The position numbers and the translations under genes were made by a program. Below are positions 46,828 through 54,557 of a DNA stretch of 64,000 nt, piece after piece. The first letter of the stretch is position 1, and the number at the start of each line of letters is the position of its first letter. The stretch comes from CAVZTA01 sp963778025 (GTDB taxonomy: Bacteria > Chloroflexota > Limnocylindria > Limnocylindrales > CSP1-4): assembly GCA_963778025.1 (NCBI GenBank), contig CAVZTA010000016.1:160644-224643 (forward strand), given 5' to 3'. The notes under the pieces were generated by a model. It had not been told where the DNA came from. It did not search any database and saw only the letters and a list, made by a program, of their open reading frames with translations.

Positions 46828-47262
46828 TCAGTCGATCGCGGCCGGCGCGGCTTCGCTCTCGGACTCGTCGATGCGCTCGCCCTCGTCCTCGACGATGTCC
46901 TCGTCATCCGACGGCAGATCGCCGTCCTCGGACGCGTCGGCCGCGGCGCTGCCGTCCTTGCGGGCGGTCTTCACCGGGCGCTCCACGCGCACGACCAGAT
47001 GGCGGAGGACGTCCTCCGTGATCTCGAGGCTGCGCTCGAGCTCGACGATCGAATCGGAGGGGGCCTCGAACACGAGGATGTGATACGAGCCGTCGCGGTA
47101 GCGCTCGATGGGGTACGCCAGCCGTCGGCGGCCCCACGGGGCCACCTTGACGATCTGCCCACCGGCTGCGACCAGCTGGCGGGTGGTGCGGTCGATGACC
47201 GCGGAGGCTCGATCGTCCGGCGCGTCCGGCCGGAGCACGAGCATGAGCTCATAGCGGCGCAT
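46828..47262 (-). CDS. rpsF: 30S ribosomal protein bS6
   Basis: 144 residues starting 'MRRYELMLVLRPDAPDD', with 'GGQIVKVAPWGRRRLAYPIE' and 'YHILVFEAPSDSIVELERSL'. A strongly acidic ~45-residue tail ('DLPSDDEDIVEDEGERIDES') extends past the usual end, reminiscent of the glutamylated tail of E. coli S6. AAGGAG lies 9 bases upstream of the ATG. A leader hairpin and promoter precede it. Confidence 0.97.
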   Translation of the reverse strand: MRRYELMLVLRPDAPDDRASAVIDRTTRQLVAAGGQIVKVAPWGRRRLAYPIERYRDGSYHILVFEAPSDSIVELERSLEITEDVLRHLVVRVERPVKTARKDGSAAADASEDGDLPSDDEDIVEDEGERIDESESEAAPAAID

Positions 47263-47290
47263 GGGCCGTGTCTCCTTCCTGTGGGGAACC

Positions 47291-47319
47291 GCTCCGCTGC
47301 CGACGGGTCGACGCGGAGC
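47291..47319 (-). promoter_or_regulatory. Stem-loop in the rpsF leader
   Basis: A 7-bp stem GCTCCGC/GCGGAGC encloses 15 bases that include a smaller potential CGA/TCG helix. It lies 28 bases before the rpsF ATG. rpsF leaders in many bacteria bind the S6:S18 complex for autoregulation. I cannot confirm the motif from sequence alone. Confidence 0.4.
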
Positions 47320-47335
47320 AGAAAGGACGGCCGGG

Positions 47336-47344
47336 AGTCTAGCA
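47336..47344 (-). promoter_or_regulatory. Extended -10 promoter of rpsF-ssb-rpsR
   Basis: The minus strand reads TGCTAGACT, about 73 bases before the ATG. Together with flanking bases it equals the ilvE promoter segment. Confidence 0.6.
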
Positions 47345-47385
47345 CGGGACGTTCGGGGTCCCCGGGCCGGCCCAGGACCGCGATG

Positions 47386-47391
47386 TATCCT
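47386..47391 (+). promoter_or_regulatory. -10 element upstream of the CpaE-like gene
   Basis: TATCCT (in TGTATCCT) on the plus strand, 35 bases before the GTG start. Confidence 0.4.
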
Positions 47392-47426
47392 CTCGGCGCT
47401 CACACCCTGACGACTCGGGAGCCAGC

Positions 47427-48689
47427 GTGCCCTCCAGCTCGATCCTCCTGCTCGACACCGACGCGGGCTCGGCCCAGCTCATCACCGACACGCTGACGCG
47501 GGTCGGCTATGAGGTCACCGCCGTCACCGATCCCGACGAGGCGTTCCGCCAGGCCCACGACCACCATCTGGTGATCCTGTCGACGCTGACGGGAGGCCGG
47601 ACGGCGGCGAACGTCTGCACGGAGCTCCGGTCCACGCCCGCGCTCGCCGCGATCGCGGTCCTGTGTATCAGCCAGTCGGACGACGTCGAGGAGCGCATCG
47701 CGTTCCTCACCGCCGGTGCGGACGACGTGATGGCCAAGCCGTTCGATGCGCGCGAGCTCGAGGCTCGGGTCGAGGCCCTGCTGCTGCGCTTCCAGCGCAC
47801 GAACGCGTCGGCGACCTCGATCGCGGACGGCGGTCTCGGCGGTGGCGCCCAGCTCGGCAAGCGCATCGTCGCGGTGTTCAGCCCCAAGGGCGGCGTGGGG
47901 ACCACGACCATCGCGGTCAACCTCGGCCTCGCCCAGGCGCTCAAGGAACCCGACAAGGTGTGCGTCATCGACCTCGACCTGCAGTTCGGCCAGGTCACGA
48001 CGCATCTCAATCTCGAGGCGCGCCAGACGCTCGCCGACGTCGTTCGCGACGATTCGGCCCTCCGCGAAGCGGAGCTCCTCCGAACGTATGCGACGCGCCA
48101 CGACACCGGCCTCCACGTGCTGGCCGCGCCCGCATCCCCCGAGACCAGCGAGCTGGTCACGGCCGAACACGTCGGGAAGATCCTGACGATCATCAACGAG
48201 ACCTACGACACGGTGGTCGTCGACGCAGGCTCGGAGCTCGACGACCGGACGATGACCGTGTTCGAGCATGCGTCCACCGTCGTGCTGCCCGTCTATCCCG
48301 AGATCGCCGCCCTCAAGGCGGTCCACTCGCTGCTGGACTACCTGACGGACACCGGGTCGGTCGGCGCGAAGGCGCTCTTCGTCCTCAATAACATGTTCGC
48401 CAAGGAGATCCTCCGGCTTCGGGACGTCGAGAGCGCCCTCGGGACGAAGATCTCCGCCGAGCTGCCGTACGACCCGTTCCTGTACCTCAAGGCCGTCAAC
48501 GAGGGGATCCCGATCGTCCGGGGTGCGCCCCGAACGCCGCCCGCGGAGCGGCTGCTGCGGCTCGCGACCGTGGTGTTCGGCGAGGGCAAGATCACCGCAC
48601 CGGGCGCGATCGCCGGCGTCGGTGACGGCGCGGCACCGGCGCGCGACGAGAAGAAGGGCGGCCTGTTCGGGGGCCTGCGGCGTCGCTAG
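47427..48689 (+). CDS. CpaE/TadZ-like ATPase with degenerate receiver domain
   Basis: 420 residues from a GTG (GGGAG upstream). Residues 1-~125 have a response-regulator fold, but the phospho-acceptor position is Ser ('HHLVILSTLTGG') although the C-terminal Lys ('DDVMAKPFDARELEARV') is kept. Residues ~140-400 are a MinD/ParA-type ATPase with deviant Walker A 'SPKGGVGTTTIAVN', 'VCVIDLDLQFGQV' and 'YDTVVVDAGSELDDRTM'. The basic Gly-rich tip ('GGLFGGLRRR') could reach the membrane. CpaE/TadZ proteins position type IVb pili, but no tad/flp gene is nearby. Divergent from rpsF. Confidence 0.85.
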   Translation: MPSSSILLLDTDAGSAQLITDTLTRVGYEVTAVTDPDEAFRQAHDHHLVILSTLTGGRTAANVCTELRSTPALAAIAVLCISQSDDVEERIAFLTAGADDVMAKPFDARELEARVEALLLRFQRTNASATSIADGGLGGGAQLGKRIVAVFSPKGGVGTTTIAVNLGLAQALKEPDKVCVIDLDLQFGQVTTHLNLEARQTLADVVRDDSALREAELLRTYATRHDTGLHVLAAPASPETSELVTAEHVGKILTIINETYDTVVVDAGSELDDRTMTVFEHASTVVLPVYPEIAALKAVHSLLDYLTDTGSVGAKALFVLNNMFAKEILRLRDVESALGTKISAELPYDPFLYLKAVNEGIPIVRGAPRTPPAERLLRLATVVFGEGKITAPGAIAGVGDGAAPARDEKKGGLFGGLRRR

Positions 48690-48756
48690 GAACGCGCAAC
48701 CGCCGGGCGGCGCGGTGGCGCCCGCGGTTGATGCGACTCGACGCATCGTCCGGGTC

Positions 48757-49005
48757 ATGGACGATCCCGAAGCGACGCCGCGACCCACCTCCACGGACGA
48801 GCTCGTCGCCGATGCCCGCGCCGATGACGCCGACCGGGACCCTGACGCGGTCCTCGATGGCGACGCCGACGGCTCGACGGTCCTCGAAGGTCGCGATCGC
48901 GGTGGCACCGGCGAGCCGGTCGGACCCGACAACATCCGCGAGGGACGCGTGCGCGGCACGATGATCCCGCCGGGTAGCACCCAGGGCCAGGGCGAGGGCG
49001 GCTGA
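48757..49005 (+). CDS. Small acidic hypothetical protein
   Basis: 82 residues from the ATG at 48757, very rich in Asp, Glu, Gly and Pro ('ELVADARADDADRDPDAVL'), with no predicted helix bundle or TM. It ends 'GTMIPPGSTQGQGEGG'. There is no clear SD. It lies 67 bases after the CpaE-like gene on the same strand. Codon third positions are GC-rich and the composition looks like a real disordered protein, but I recognise no family. Confidence 0.45.
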   Translation: MDDPEATPRPTSTDELVADARADDADRDPDAVLDGDADGSTVLEGRDRGGTGEPVGPDNIREGRVRGTMIPPGSTQGQGEGG

Positions 49006-49175
49006 CCGGCGTCGGCTAAGCCGCGCTCGATCGCGGCGAGGTGGTCCGTCCGGAGGTCGAGCTTGTTCGCGCGACAGGCTCGCAACACTTCGCTCGAGGA
49101 CGTGTCGCTCCGGCGAAACGACGCCCGGTCGACCCTCGGGTCGACGAGCGACGACGGCACCAGAGGTCACCCGGG

Positions 49176-49454
49176 ATGACGGACGACGCGACCCTCGATG
49201 AGATCTCGCGGCACATCCTCTCGGACATCGAGGAGATGCACCGGCTCGAGAGTGAGAAGCGCGAGACGGCGCGAAGCAGTCCGGAATTCCACAAGCTCTC
49301 CGACGAGGTCGAGCGGGCCGCGCTGCATGTCCACCGGCACGCCGCACAGGAGCTCGTCGCCGGTCAGGACGACTCGCCGGATGCCGCGGAGCGTGCCGAG
49401 CAGAAGCCTGGTGACTGGTCGCGTCGACCCGACGAGGGCACCGACCGGGACTAG
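49176..49454 (+). CDS. Small helical protein, orphan paralogue A
   Basis: 92 residues from the ATG at 49176 (AGAGG upstream). Mostly charged helix. It shares roughly half its residues with the protein at 58654-58917: common elements are L-D-x-x-S-R, RLE-x-x-KR, 'PEFH', V-x-RAA-x-HV and DSP-x-x-x-ERAEQ-x-PGDW. Conservation of these between two loci argues strongly that both are translated. No known domain or partner was recognised. Confidence 0.7.
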   Translation: MTDDATLDEISRHILSDIEEMHRLESEKRETARSSPEFHKLSDEVERAALHVHRHAAQELVAGQDDSPDAAERAEQKPGDWSRRPDEGTDRD

Positions 49455-49478
49455 CCCGGTGGAGCGGCCGTACGAGCG

Positions 49479-49721
49479 TCAGCCCGCATCGGCGGCGGTC
49501 TCCTCGGCGGTCTCGAGGCGGCCGTCATGGTCTCGCGCGATGCCGCCAAGCTCGTCGAGCTGCGCAGCGGACGCCTGGACCACGACGACGACATCGCCCG
49601 CCGTCGATCCCGCGACGTCGATCCGGAACCCGGCAGCGCGAAGCCGATAGATCGCGAGATACGCCTCCTCCGCGTCGCTGAACACGATGCGGATCGATCG
49701 AGCCTGAGGCATGGCGGCCAT
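49479..49721 (-). CDS. Small hypothetical protein with ACT-like strand/helix pattern
   Basis: 80 residues. 'SIRIVFSDAEEAYLAIYRL' then 'GFRIDVAGSTAGDVVVVVQA' alternates strand-helix-strand, like a ferredoxin/ACT fold or the 'putative signal transducing' families, followed by an acidic tail. No catalytic motif is visible. It is separated by only 2 bases from the next gene upstream, so the two form a minus-strand pair. Confidence 0.55.
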   Translation of the reverse strand: MAAMPQARSIRIVFSDAEEAYLAIYRLRAAGFRIDVAGSTAGDVVVVVQASAAQLDELGGIARDHDGRLETAEETAADAG

Positions 49722-49723
49722 CG

Positions 49724-50035
49724 CTAGTCGCCCGGGCGCAGGTCGATGTCGCTCGCAGCGTCCCTCAGCAGCAGCCGGGCTTCGGCCGCCGAGAGTTGCT
49801 CGACGACGCCGGAGTGCGTGAGCTCCTGGAAGGCGTCGCGAAGGCGATCGGACGCACGGCGCGCGGCCTCACGCTCGGGACTGCCGTCGGGCAGCGTGTC
49901 GACCAGACGCTCAGCGCGTCGCCACGCGGCCATGATCTCGGCGGCGAGCTTCTGCACGGTGCCCTCGATGCGAGGCCGTCCGTCTGTTCGTGGTGGGTGC
50001 GACGGGAGTGGACGGCCGAGACCATCATGCGCCAT
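49724..50035 (-). CDS. Hypothetical helical protein
   Basis: 103 residues. After a ~25-residue disordered start it is predominantly helical ('VQKLAAEIMAAWRRAERLV', 'ERLSAAEARLLLRDAASDI'-type composition). No family is recognised. It is the first gene of a two-gene minus-strand unit with the 80-residue gene. The 276 bases upstream, to 50311, show no gene. Confidence 0.5.
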   Translation of the reverse strand: MAHDGLGRPLPSHPPRTDGRPRIEGTVQKLAAEIMAAWRRAERLVDTLPDGSPEREAARRASDRLRDAFQELTHSGVVEQLSAAEARLLLRDAASDIDLRPGD

Positions 50036-50311
50036 CCGGCGAGCGGACCGCGGACTGACGTGCTCCGCCGCTTGAGGGTGCGGCGGTCCGACCGCCGATA
50101 GGTGTTCGTTGCGCCGACAGCGCGTGCCGACGTCCGTCTCGCAGCAGACGACGTTCGGCTTAGCGCTCTTTTCGTTGACCGACGTCGCTTACGGTCTCGG
50201 GCTCCACGCGGGATCGGCAGCCTGGCGCCCGACCGAGCGGTACCCCGCGGCGGAGGCCAGTCTTGCCAGCCTGGGACCTTGGCCAAACAGCCAGAGCCGC
50301 CGACCGTTCGT

Positions 50312-50713
50312 TCAGTGACCGAGAGCAGCGAAGTAGATGCCGATGAGCTGGGCTCCATAGGTGTCGGCCAAGTGATCGAGGCCCCTGCCGTTTGCGAGGT
50401 TGGGGTTGGCGGACCCTTCGCCGATCGTCTTGTCGGCTCGCACGACCCACCCGTCGGCAGGGATACCGGATGCCACCGCCGCACCGACCGCCCATGTGAT
50501 CTGTGACGGGGAGAGCGCGGGACCACCGACGAACTGGTTCACGAACGAGAAGATGTCGGGAAGCGTGATCCGCGCCCAGACACCCGAATGAAGAGCGCCC
50601 GCGTCACCGGCGGCGGATCGATTGGCGATGTAGCACTCGTGGCCGAGGGCGGTCGGTGCGGCAACCGTCAGCAGTGTGCCGACGAGCGCTAACGACAGGA
50701 TGAGACGACGCAT
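50312..50713 (-). CDS. Secreted protein of unknown function
   Basis: 133 residues from the ATG at 50713, with GAGGAG 6 bases upstream. A clear Sec signal peptide (basic 'MRR', hydrophobic core, 'APTALG' cleavage region) gives a mature protein beginning 'HECYIANRS'. The mature part contains 'LPDIFSFVNQFVGGP', 'ITWAVGAAVASGIPADGWV' and ends 'GAQLIGIYFAALGH'. There is only one Cys, so no disulfide within a monomer. I recognise no family. It lies downstream of tRNA-Leu on the same strand. Confidence 0.65.
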   Translation of the reverse strand: MRRLILSLALVGTLLTVAAPTALGHECYIANRSAAGDAGALHSGVWARITLPDIFSFVNQFVGGPALSPSQITWAVGAAVASGIPADGWVVRADKTIGEGSANPNLANGRGLDHLADTYGAQLIGIYFAALGH

Positions 50714-51069
50714 GCAGTACTCCTCGCGTGACCTGGTGGGAGCCACCACCCTACTGCTCCGCCGTCTCAGGCGGTCGCTCCGGGGTTCGCAGACGCGGCC
50801 GTCGGACAGCCTCGCGGGTCCAAGGCGATCGCGCGAGGGACCACAGGGCTCTGCCATCAGCTCGCGATGGTCGACCGGTCGACTCCTCGCACGTCGACAT
50901 GTTCCGATCCAGACGCGTCCGGAGACAGCGGCGAATCGCGGCGCGAGCCGCGCCGCCACGGTCGCCGGAGATGGACCGATGGCGTGACGAGGGGACGGTC
51001 TTGGATCGCGAGCTGGTCGCGGATCGCTTGCGACCGGGCGAGGTCCACACCGTTTTGTGCGTGAAGCCG
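50714..51069 (-). other. Intergenic region without recognised gene
   Basis: 356 bases between the secreted-protein gene and tRNA-Leu. Open frames here are Arg/Ser/Pro-rich shadows without SD or conserved features. No terminator or repeat stands out. Confidence 0.5.
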
Positions 51070-51156
51070 TGGTACCGAGGGAGGGGTTCGAACCCTCACG
51101 CCCTTGCGGGCGGCCGATTTTAAGTCGGCTGCGTCTGCCGGTTCCGCCACCTCGGC
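51070..51156 (-). tRNA. tRNA-Leu (anticodon UAA)
   Basis: An 87-base class II tRNA including an encoded CCA. The 7-bp acceptor stem pairs GCCGAGG with CCTCGGT. The anticodon loop CTTAAAA gives UAA. The long variable arm is closed by GCCCGCAAGGGC and the T arm carries GGGTTCGAACCC. A -10-like TATCGT at 51165-51170 lies 8 bases upstream. Confidence 0.97.
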
Positions 51157-51164
51157 CTGCCCCG

Positions 51165-51170
51165 ACGATA
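51165..51170 (-). promoter_or_regulatory. Possible -10 element of tRNA-Leu
   Basis: TATCGT on the minus strand, 8 bases before the 5' end of the tRNA; no -35 was recognised. Confidence 0.35.
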
Positions 51171-51195
51171 CCTCGTCGCTCAGCACGCTCCGGGA

Positions 51196-51933
51196 TCAGC
51201 AGGAGTTCTTCTCGGGTCCCGCCACCTCGACCCAATGCTGGGCGAAGGTCAGCGCCGCGTCCTCGTCCCAGCTGGCGAGCGGCAGGATGTGGTCCCACGC
51301 GAGCACGGAGAAGGGCGTGGACATGTCGTCGAACCGGGCGACGATGACCTTCGCGCGGTAGCCGCACGCCTGCGCCGTCGGCGTCGCCGGGGCGACCTCC
51401 ACGAACCGGCGCAGCGCATCCAGCGTCGCCTCGTCGGGCTCGCCCTTGTAGAGCACCACGATGTAGCCGTGCTCGAGGTTGTGCACCCAGCCACCGGGTC
51501 GCGCGAGATCGTTCGGGCCGTAGAACCCGGGCCGCAGCGGCCCGGCGCCGGGGGCGTTGTAGTGGTTGCCCGAGGTCGGCGGGCACAGCGCGTACTCGAT
51601 CGAGCTCGAAGGGCTGACATGGGTGTTGCCGCGGTTCGGCTGTTCGATGCCCTCCGGCGGCACGCTGCCCGTCGGCGCCGGCAGGATCTCGTCGCACGTG
51701 TAGCGCTTGTCGCTCGACGACGAGCCGATCGCCACGAACGTCGCGGCGACCGCGATCGCGATCACCGCCGCGAGCCCGATCAGCCGCCACGGCGGGCCGC
51801 TCTTCGCGGAGCTGGCCGCGCGACGCGGTGCCCGGGGACGGGGCGGGGTCGGCGTGCCGGGCTTCGCGGCGGGCTTCGCGGGGGTCCCGCCCTGCCGCCG
51901 CCGATCCGATCGCCGCCCACGCCGCTGCGCCAC
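51196..51933 (-). CDS. DUF3105 membrane-anchored protein
   Basis: 245 residues. A basic Pro/Ala-rich cytoplasmic part (1-48) is followed by one TM helix (~50-70) and an extracytoplasmic DUF3105 domain: 'CPPTSGNHY', 'GPLRPGFYG', 'GGWVHNLEHGYIVVLY' (with conserved His-x-x-x-Glu-His) and 'PLASWDEDAALTFAQHWVE'. Three Cys in the domain could form a disulfide. Function unknown; a metal site is plausible from the His/Glu cluster. Confidence 0.85.
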   Translation of the reverse strand: MAQRRGRRSDRRRQGGTPAKPAAKPGTPTPPRPRAPRRAASSAKSGPPWRLIGLAAVIAIAVAATFVAIGSSSSDKRYTCDEILPAPTGSVPPEGIEQPNRGNTHVSPSSSIEYALCPPTSGNHYNAPGAGPLRPGFYGPNDLARPGGWVHNLEHGYIVVLYKGEPDEATLDALRRFVEVAPATPTAQACGYRAKVIVARFDDMSTPFSVLAWDHILPLASWDEDAALTFAQHWVEVAGPEKNSC

Positions 51934-52466
51934 GTATCGCCTCTCGCTTGGTTCGCGCCCGCCGATCGGCGGCGGTGCGTCCGCGGATGCTACCGGGGAG
52001 TCCGCGGATCAGCCGGCGGGGCGGCTCGCGCGGCAGCGCTCCGCTGAGCAGCCGCGCTGACGCACGCCGTATGCCACCGGATACGACGATCCTGCAGTCC
52101 CGCCCCGGGCTCGGCGCCACCGGGCACCGGCACGCTCAGGGTCGCAAAGAAGGCGCGCCCGAGGGGCAGCTCGCTGGGCGCTGACCCGCCGTTGGGAGGC
52201 ACCCGACGGGCCGGCGCGTGTAAGCCGGTGGCCCACCGGGGTCTGCTCGCCCTTGCGCTCTGCACGCGGGTCCGATAACAGGACTACAGGCAGCGAGCAT
52301 CACCCGTCGACCCCGACCTCAAGCGGATCGTCGCGGTGATCTCAGTCCTCTCGACCAAGGCGGCCGATGACCCGCCCCGGCTTCGCGACTACGGTCTGGC
52401 CAGGGGAGTTCGCGCGCTCACGACAGCCATCCAGCTGCGGCAGACGTTCTAGGAGGAGAGGCAAAC
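51934..52466 (+). other. Long intergenic region with a possible gene remnant
   Basis: 533 bases between DUF3105 and the four-TM gene. A minus-strand open frame at 51990-52265 has balanced composition but no start signal or known family. A short plus-strand frame ends at 52452 (listed separately). I tested it by eye for RNase P RNA, tmRNA and SRP RNA core sequences and saw none. Confidence 0.4.
52336..52452 (+). CDS. Very short ORF or 3' remnant upstream of the four-TM gene
   Basis: 38 codons from a GTG, ending 'LTTAIQLRQTF' with a TAG that touches the AGGAGGAG of the next gene. The in-frame stretch before the GTG ('VDPDLKRIVA') also looks protein-like back to a stop near 52273, suggesting the tail of a decayed gene rather than a complete one. 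No family is recognised. Confidence 0.25.
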   Translation: MISVLSTKAADDPPRLRDYGLARGVRALTTAIQLRQTF

Positions 52467-52850
52467 GTGAAACGACCTCTAGGTATCACCGTGCTCGCGA
52501 TCCTGTTCGCGGCGGCCGGACTCAGCTACATGATGCTCGGCTTTCAGATGACGACCGCCGTCACGTTCGGACCGCTGCCCAGCGGTCAAGGCACATGGAT
52601 CGGGGGTTGGCTCGTGGTGCTGACGGGTCTGGCGTTCTGGGCCGGCGGCCTCGCGGCCTGGCGCCTTGAGACGTGGGGCTGGGTGCTCGGCCACTTCATC
52701 GCGATCCTCGGGATCCTCGAGGCGATCTTCGCGCTCCTGGGAACCGGCAACCTGGGGTACGCCCTCGCTTCGACCGCCTTCCCGGTCCTGCTGCTGTGGT
52801 ACCTGAACCGAACGTCCGTCAAGGCGGCGTTCGGCCTGGTCGAGGTGTAG
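52467..52850 (+). CDS. Small four-helix membrane protein
   Basis: 127 residues from a GTG with a strong AGGAGGAG 7-8 bases upstream. Four hydrophobic segments: 'LGITVLAILFAAAGLSYMML', 'WIGGWLVVLTGLAFWAGGLAAW', 'WVLGHFIAILGILEAIFALL' and 'YALASTAFPVLLLWYL' (each partly quoted). The pattern resembles DUF-type integral proteins common in Actinobacteria and Chloroflexota. No catalytic residues stand out. It precedes the DUF2252 gene by about 140 bases. Confidence 0.7.
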   Translation: MKRPLGITVLAILFAAAGLSYMMLGFQMTTAVTFGPLPSGQGTWIGGWLVVLTGLAFWAGGLAAWRLETWGWVLGHFIAILGILEAIFALLGTGNLGYALASTAFPVLLLWYLNRTSVKAAFGLVEV

Positions 52851-52989
52851 CGGGCAGACACCAGGACACCGACCGAACGAAGAGGAGGCATCCGTGCACG
52901 ATCGATCACTCGACGAGCTTGGGCCCGTCGACTGATCGCCGGTCCGTGGCGGGATGCAAGCCATCAGCGAGGCCTCGGAGGACTTGACC

Positions 52990-54483
52990 ATGCAACCGAT
53001 CGCGACCCGACCACGACCATCACGTCGGCGAGTCCCGGGTGATGCCGCGGGCGCCGCCGACGACGGACGGTCGGAGCCGACCGTTGCCGCCGGCAGCCGA
53101 TGGACCGCGCGTCCCTGGGTCCACCCGACCGAGCGTGCTGATGCAGGCAAGGCCGCGCGCAAGCAGACCCCGCGGACGACGCACGCCGCCTTCCAGCCGG
53201 CGCCTGATCGCGATCCCATCGGGATCCTCGGGGATCAAGAGTCCGATCGCCTGCCCGAGCTGCTGCCGCTCCGGCACGAACGGATGGCCGAATCAGCGTT
53301 CGCCTACTACCGCGGCACGCCCGCGGTGATGGCGTTCGACCTCGCCTCGACGCCTCGCTCGAACATCCTGGTCCAGGCGAGTGGTGACGCCCACATCAGC
53401 AACTTCGGGTTGTTCGCATCCCCGGAGCGGGCGCTCGTCTTCGACGCCAACGACTTCGACGAGACCCTTCCCGGACCGTGGGAATGGGACGTCAAGCGCC
53501 TCGCGACGAGCGTCACCATCGCTGGACGCTCCAACGGCTTCAGCGCCGCGGTGAACCGCGATGCGACCATGGCCGGCACCCGGAGCTACCGCCAGTGGAT
53601 GGCGCGCTATGCCGGGATGCGCCTCATCGACGTCCTCTACGCATCGATCACGGCGGACCACATCCGCGAGGCGGCGGAGGCGAGCGGTGGGTTCGCGGGG
53701 CGACTCGGCGCGTCGAGGCGGCGTCTCGAGGCGATCTTTTCCAAGGCGCGCCAGCGCGACGGCATGCGCGCGTTCGAGTCGCTCACGGGCGTGGTGGACG
53801 GCCGGCGGGTCCTCCTCGACGACCCGCCCGTGGTCACCCACATCGACCTGGCCCCGATCGGCGGTACGGCTGCCCTGGAGAAGGTCTTCACCGACTACCG
53901 CGCGTCCATGCCGGAGGATCGGCGCGCGTATCTCGAGCGCTACCGCTTCGTCGACGTCGCGCTCAAGGTCGTCGGCGTCGGCAGCGTCGGGACCCGTTGC
54001 TTCATCCTCGTCCTCGAGGGGCGCGACGAGAACGACCCGCTGATGCTCCAGGCCAAGGAGGCCACCGTCTCGGTGATCGCGCCGCATCTCGCAGCGACCG
54101 ACCACACCAACCAGGGCCAACGGGTCGTCATCGGCCAGCGGATCATGCAGGCGACCTCGGACGTCTTCCTCGGCTGGACGCGCGGCCCGGGCGGTCGCGA
54201 CTTCTATGTCCGCCAGCTGTGGGATATGAAGGGCTCTGTGGACATCGCCAGACTCCAGGCGCGAGGTCTCACCTTCTACGCCACGGTCTGCGGTTGGGCG
54301 CTGGCACGCGCCCACGCTCGATCGGGAGACGCGGTGGCGATCGCGGCGTACCTCGGCACGAGTGACACGTTCGACGGTGCGATCGCGGACTTCGCCGAGA
54401 CGTACGCCGACGTCAATGAGCGGGACCACAAGGCGTACGTCCGCGCGATCGACGAAGGGCGCCTCTCGACCCCGTCCGCCTGA
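52990..54483 (+). CDS. DUF2252 protein (protein-kinase-like fold)
   Basis: 497 residues from the ATG at 52990, with GGAGGA 7 bases upstream (an ATG 12 codons earlier lacks an SD). The domain begins 'LPLRHERMAESAFAYYRGTP' and shows 'VQASGDAHISNFGLFASPE' and 'FDANDFDETLPGPWEWDVKR', the DUF2252 hallmarks. GDAHxxNFG and DxNDFD resemble the catalytic and metal loops of kinase-like phosphotransferases. 'DFYVRQLWDMKGS' lies near the C-terminus. The substrate is unknown. The first ~60 residues are basic and disordered. Confidence 0.85.
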   Translation: MQPIATRPRPSRRRVPGDAAGAADDGRSEPTVAAGSRWTARPWVHPTERADAGKAARKQTPRTTHAAFQPAPDRDPIGILGDQESDRLPELLPLRHERMAESAFAYYRGTPAVMAFDLASTPRSNILVQASGDAHISNFGLFASPERALVFDANDFDETLPGPWEWDVKRLATSVTIAGRSNGFSAAVNRDATMAGTRSYRQWMARYAGMRLIDVLYASITADHIREAAEASGGFAGRLGASRRRLEAIFSKARQRDGMRAFESLTGVVDGRRVLLDDPPVVTHIDLAPIGGTAALEKVFTDYRASMPEDRRAYLERYRFVDVALKVVGVGSVGTRCFILVLEGRDENDPLMLQAKEATVSVIAPHLAATDHTNQGQRVVIGQRIMQATSDVFLGWTRGPGGRDFYVRQLWDMKGSVDIARLQARGLTFYATVCGWALARAHARSGDAVAIAAYLGTSDTFDGAIADFAETYADVNERDHKAYVRAIDEGRLSTPSA

Positions 54484-54557
54484 CCCGGGGGGCGCGCGCC
54501 GCGCTCGATGCTACCGGGGGGCGGAAGGTTCGACGGTGGTCTGGCGCGGATCGGCTA

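Noticed and set aside
50857..51186. Frames spanning tRNA-Leu
   Set aside because: They translate the tRNA sequence itself and its flanks; not genes.
51990..52265. Minus-strand 91-codon frame with balanced composition
   Set aside because: No SD, promoter or recognised relatives; left as intergenic.
52060..52290. Possible RNase P RNA, tmRNA or SRP RNA
   Set aside because: Core conserved sequences of these RNAs were not found on either strand.
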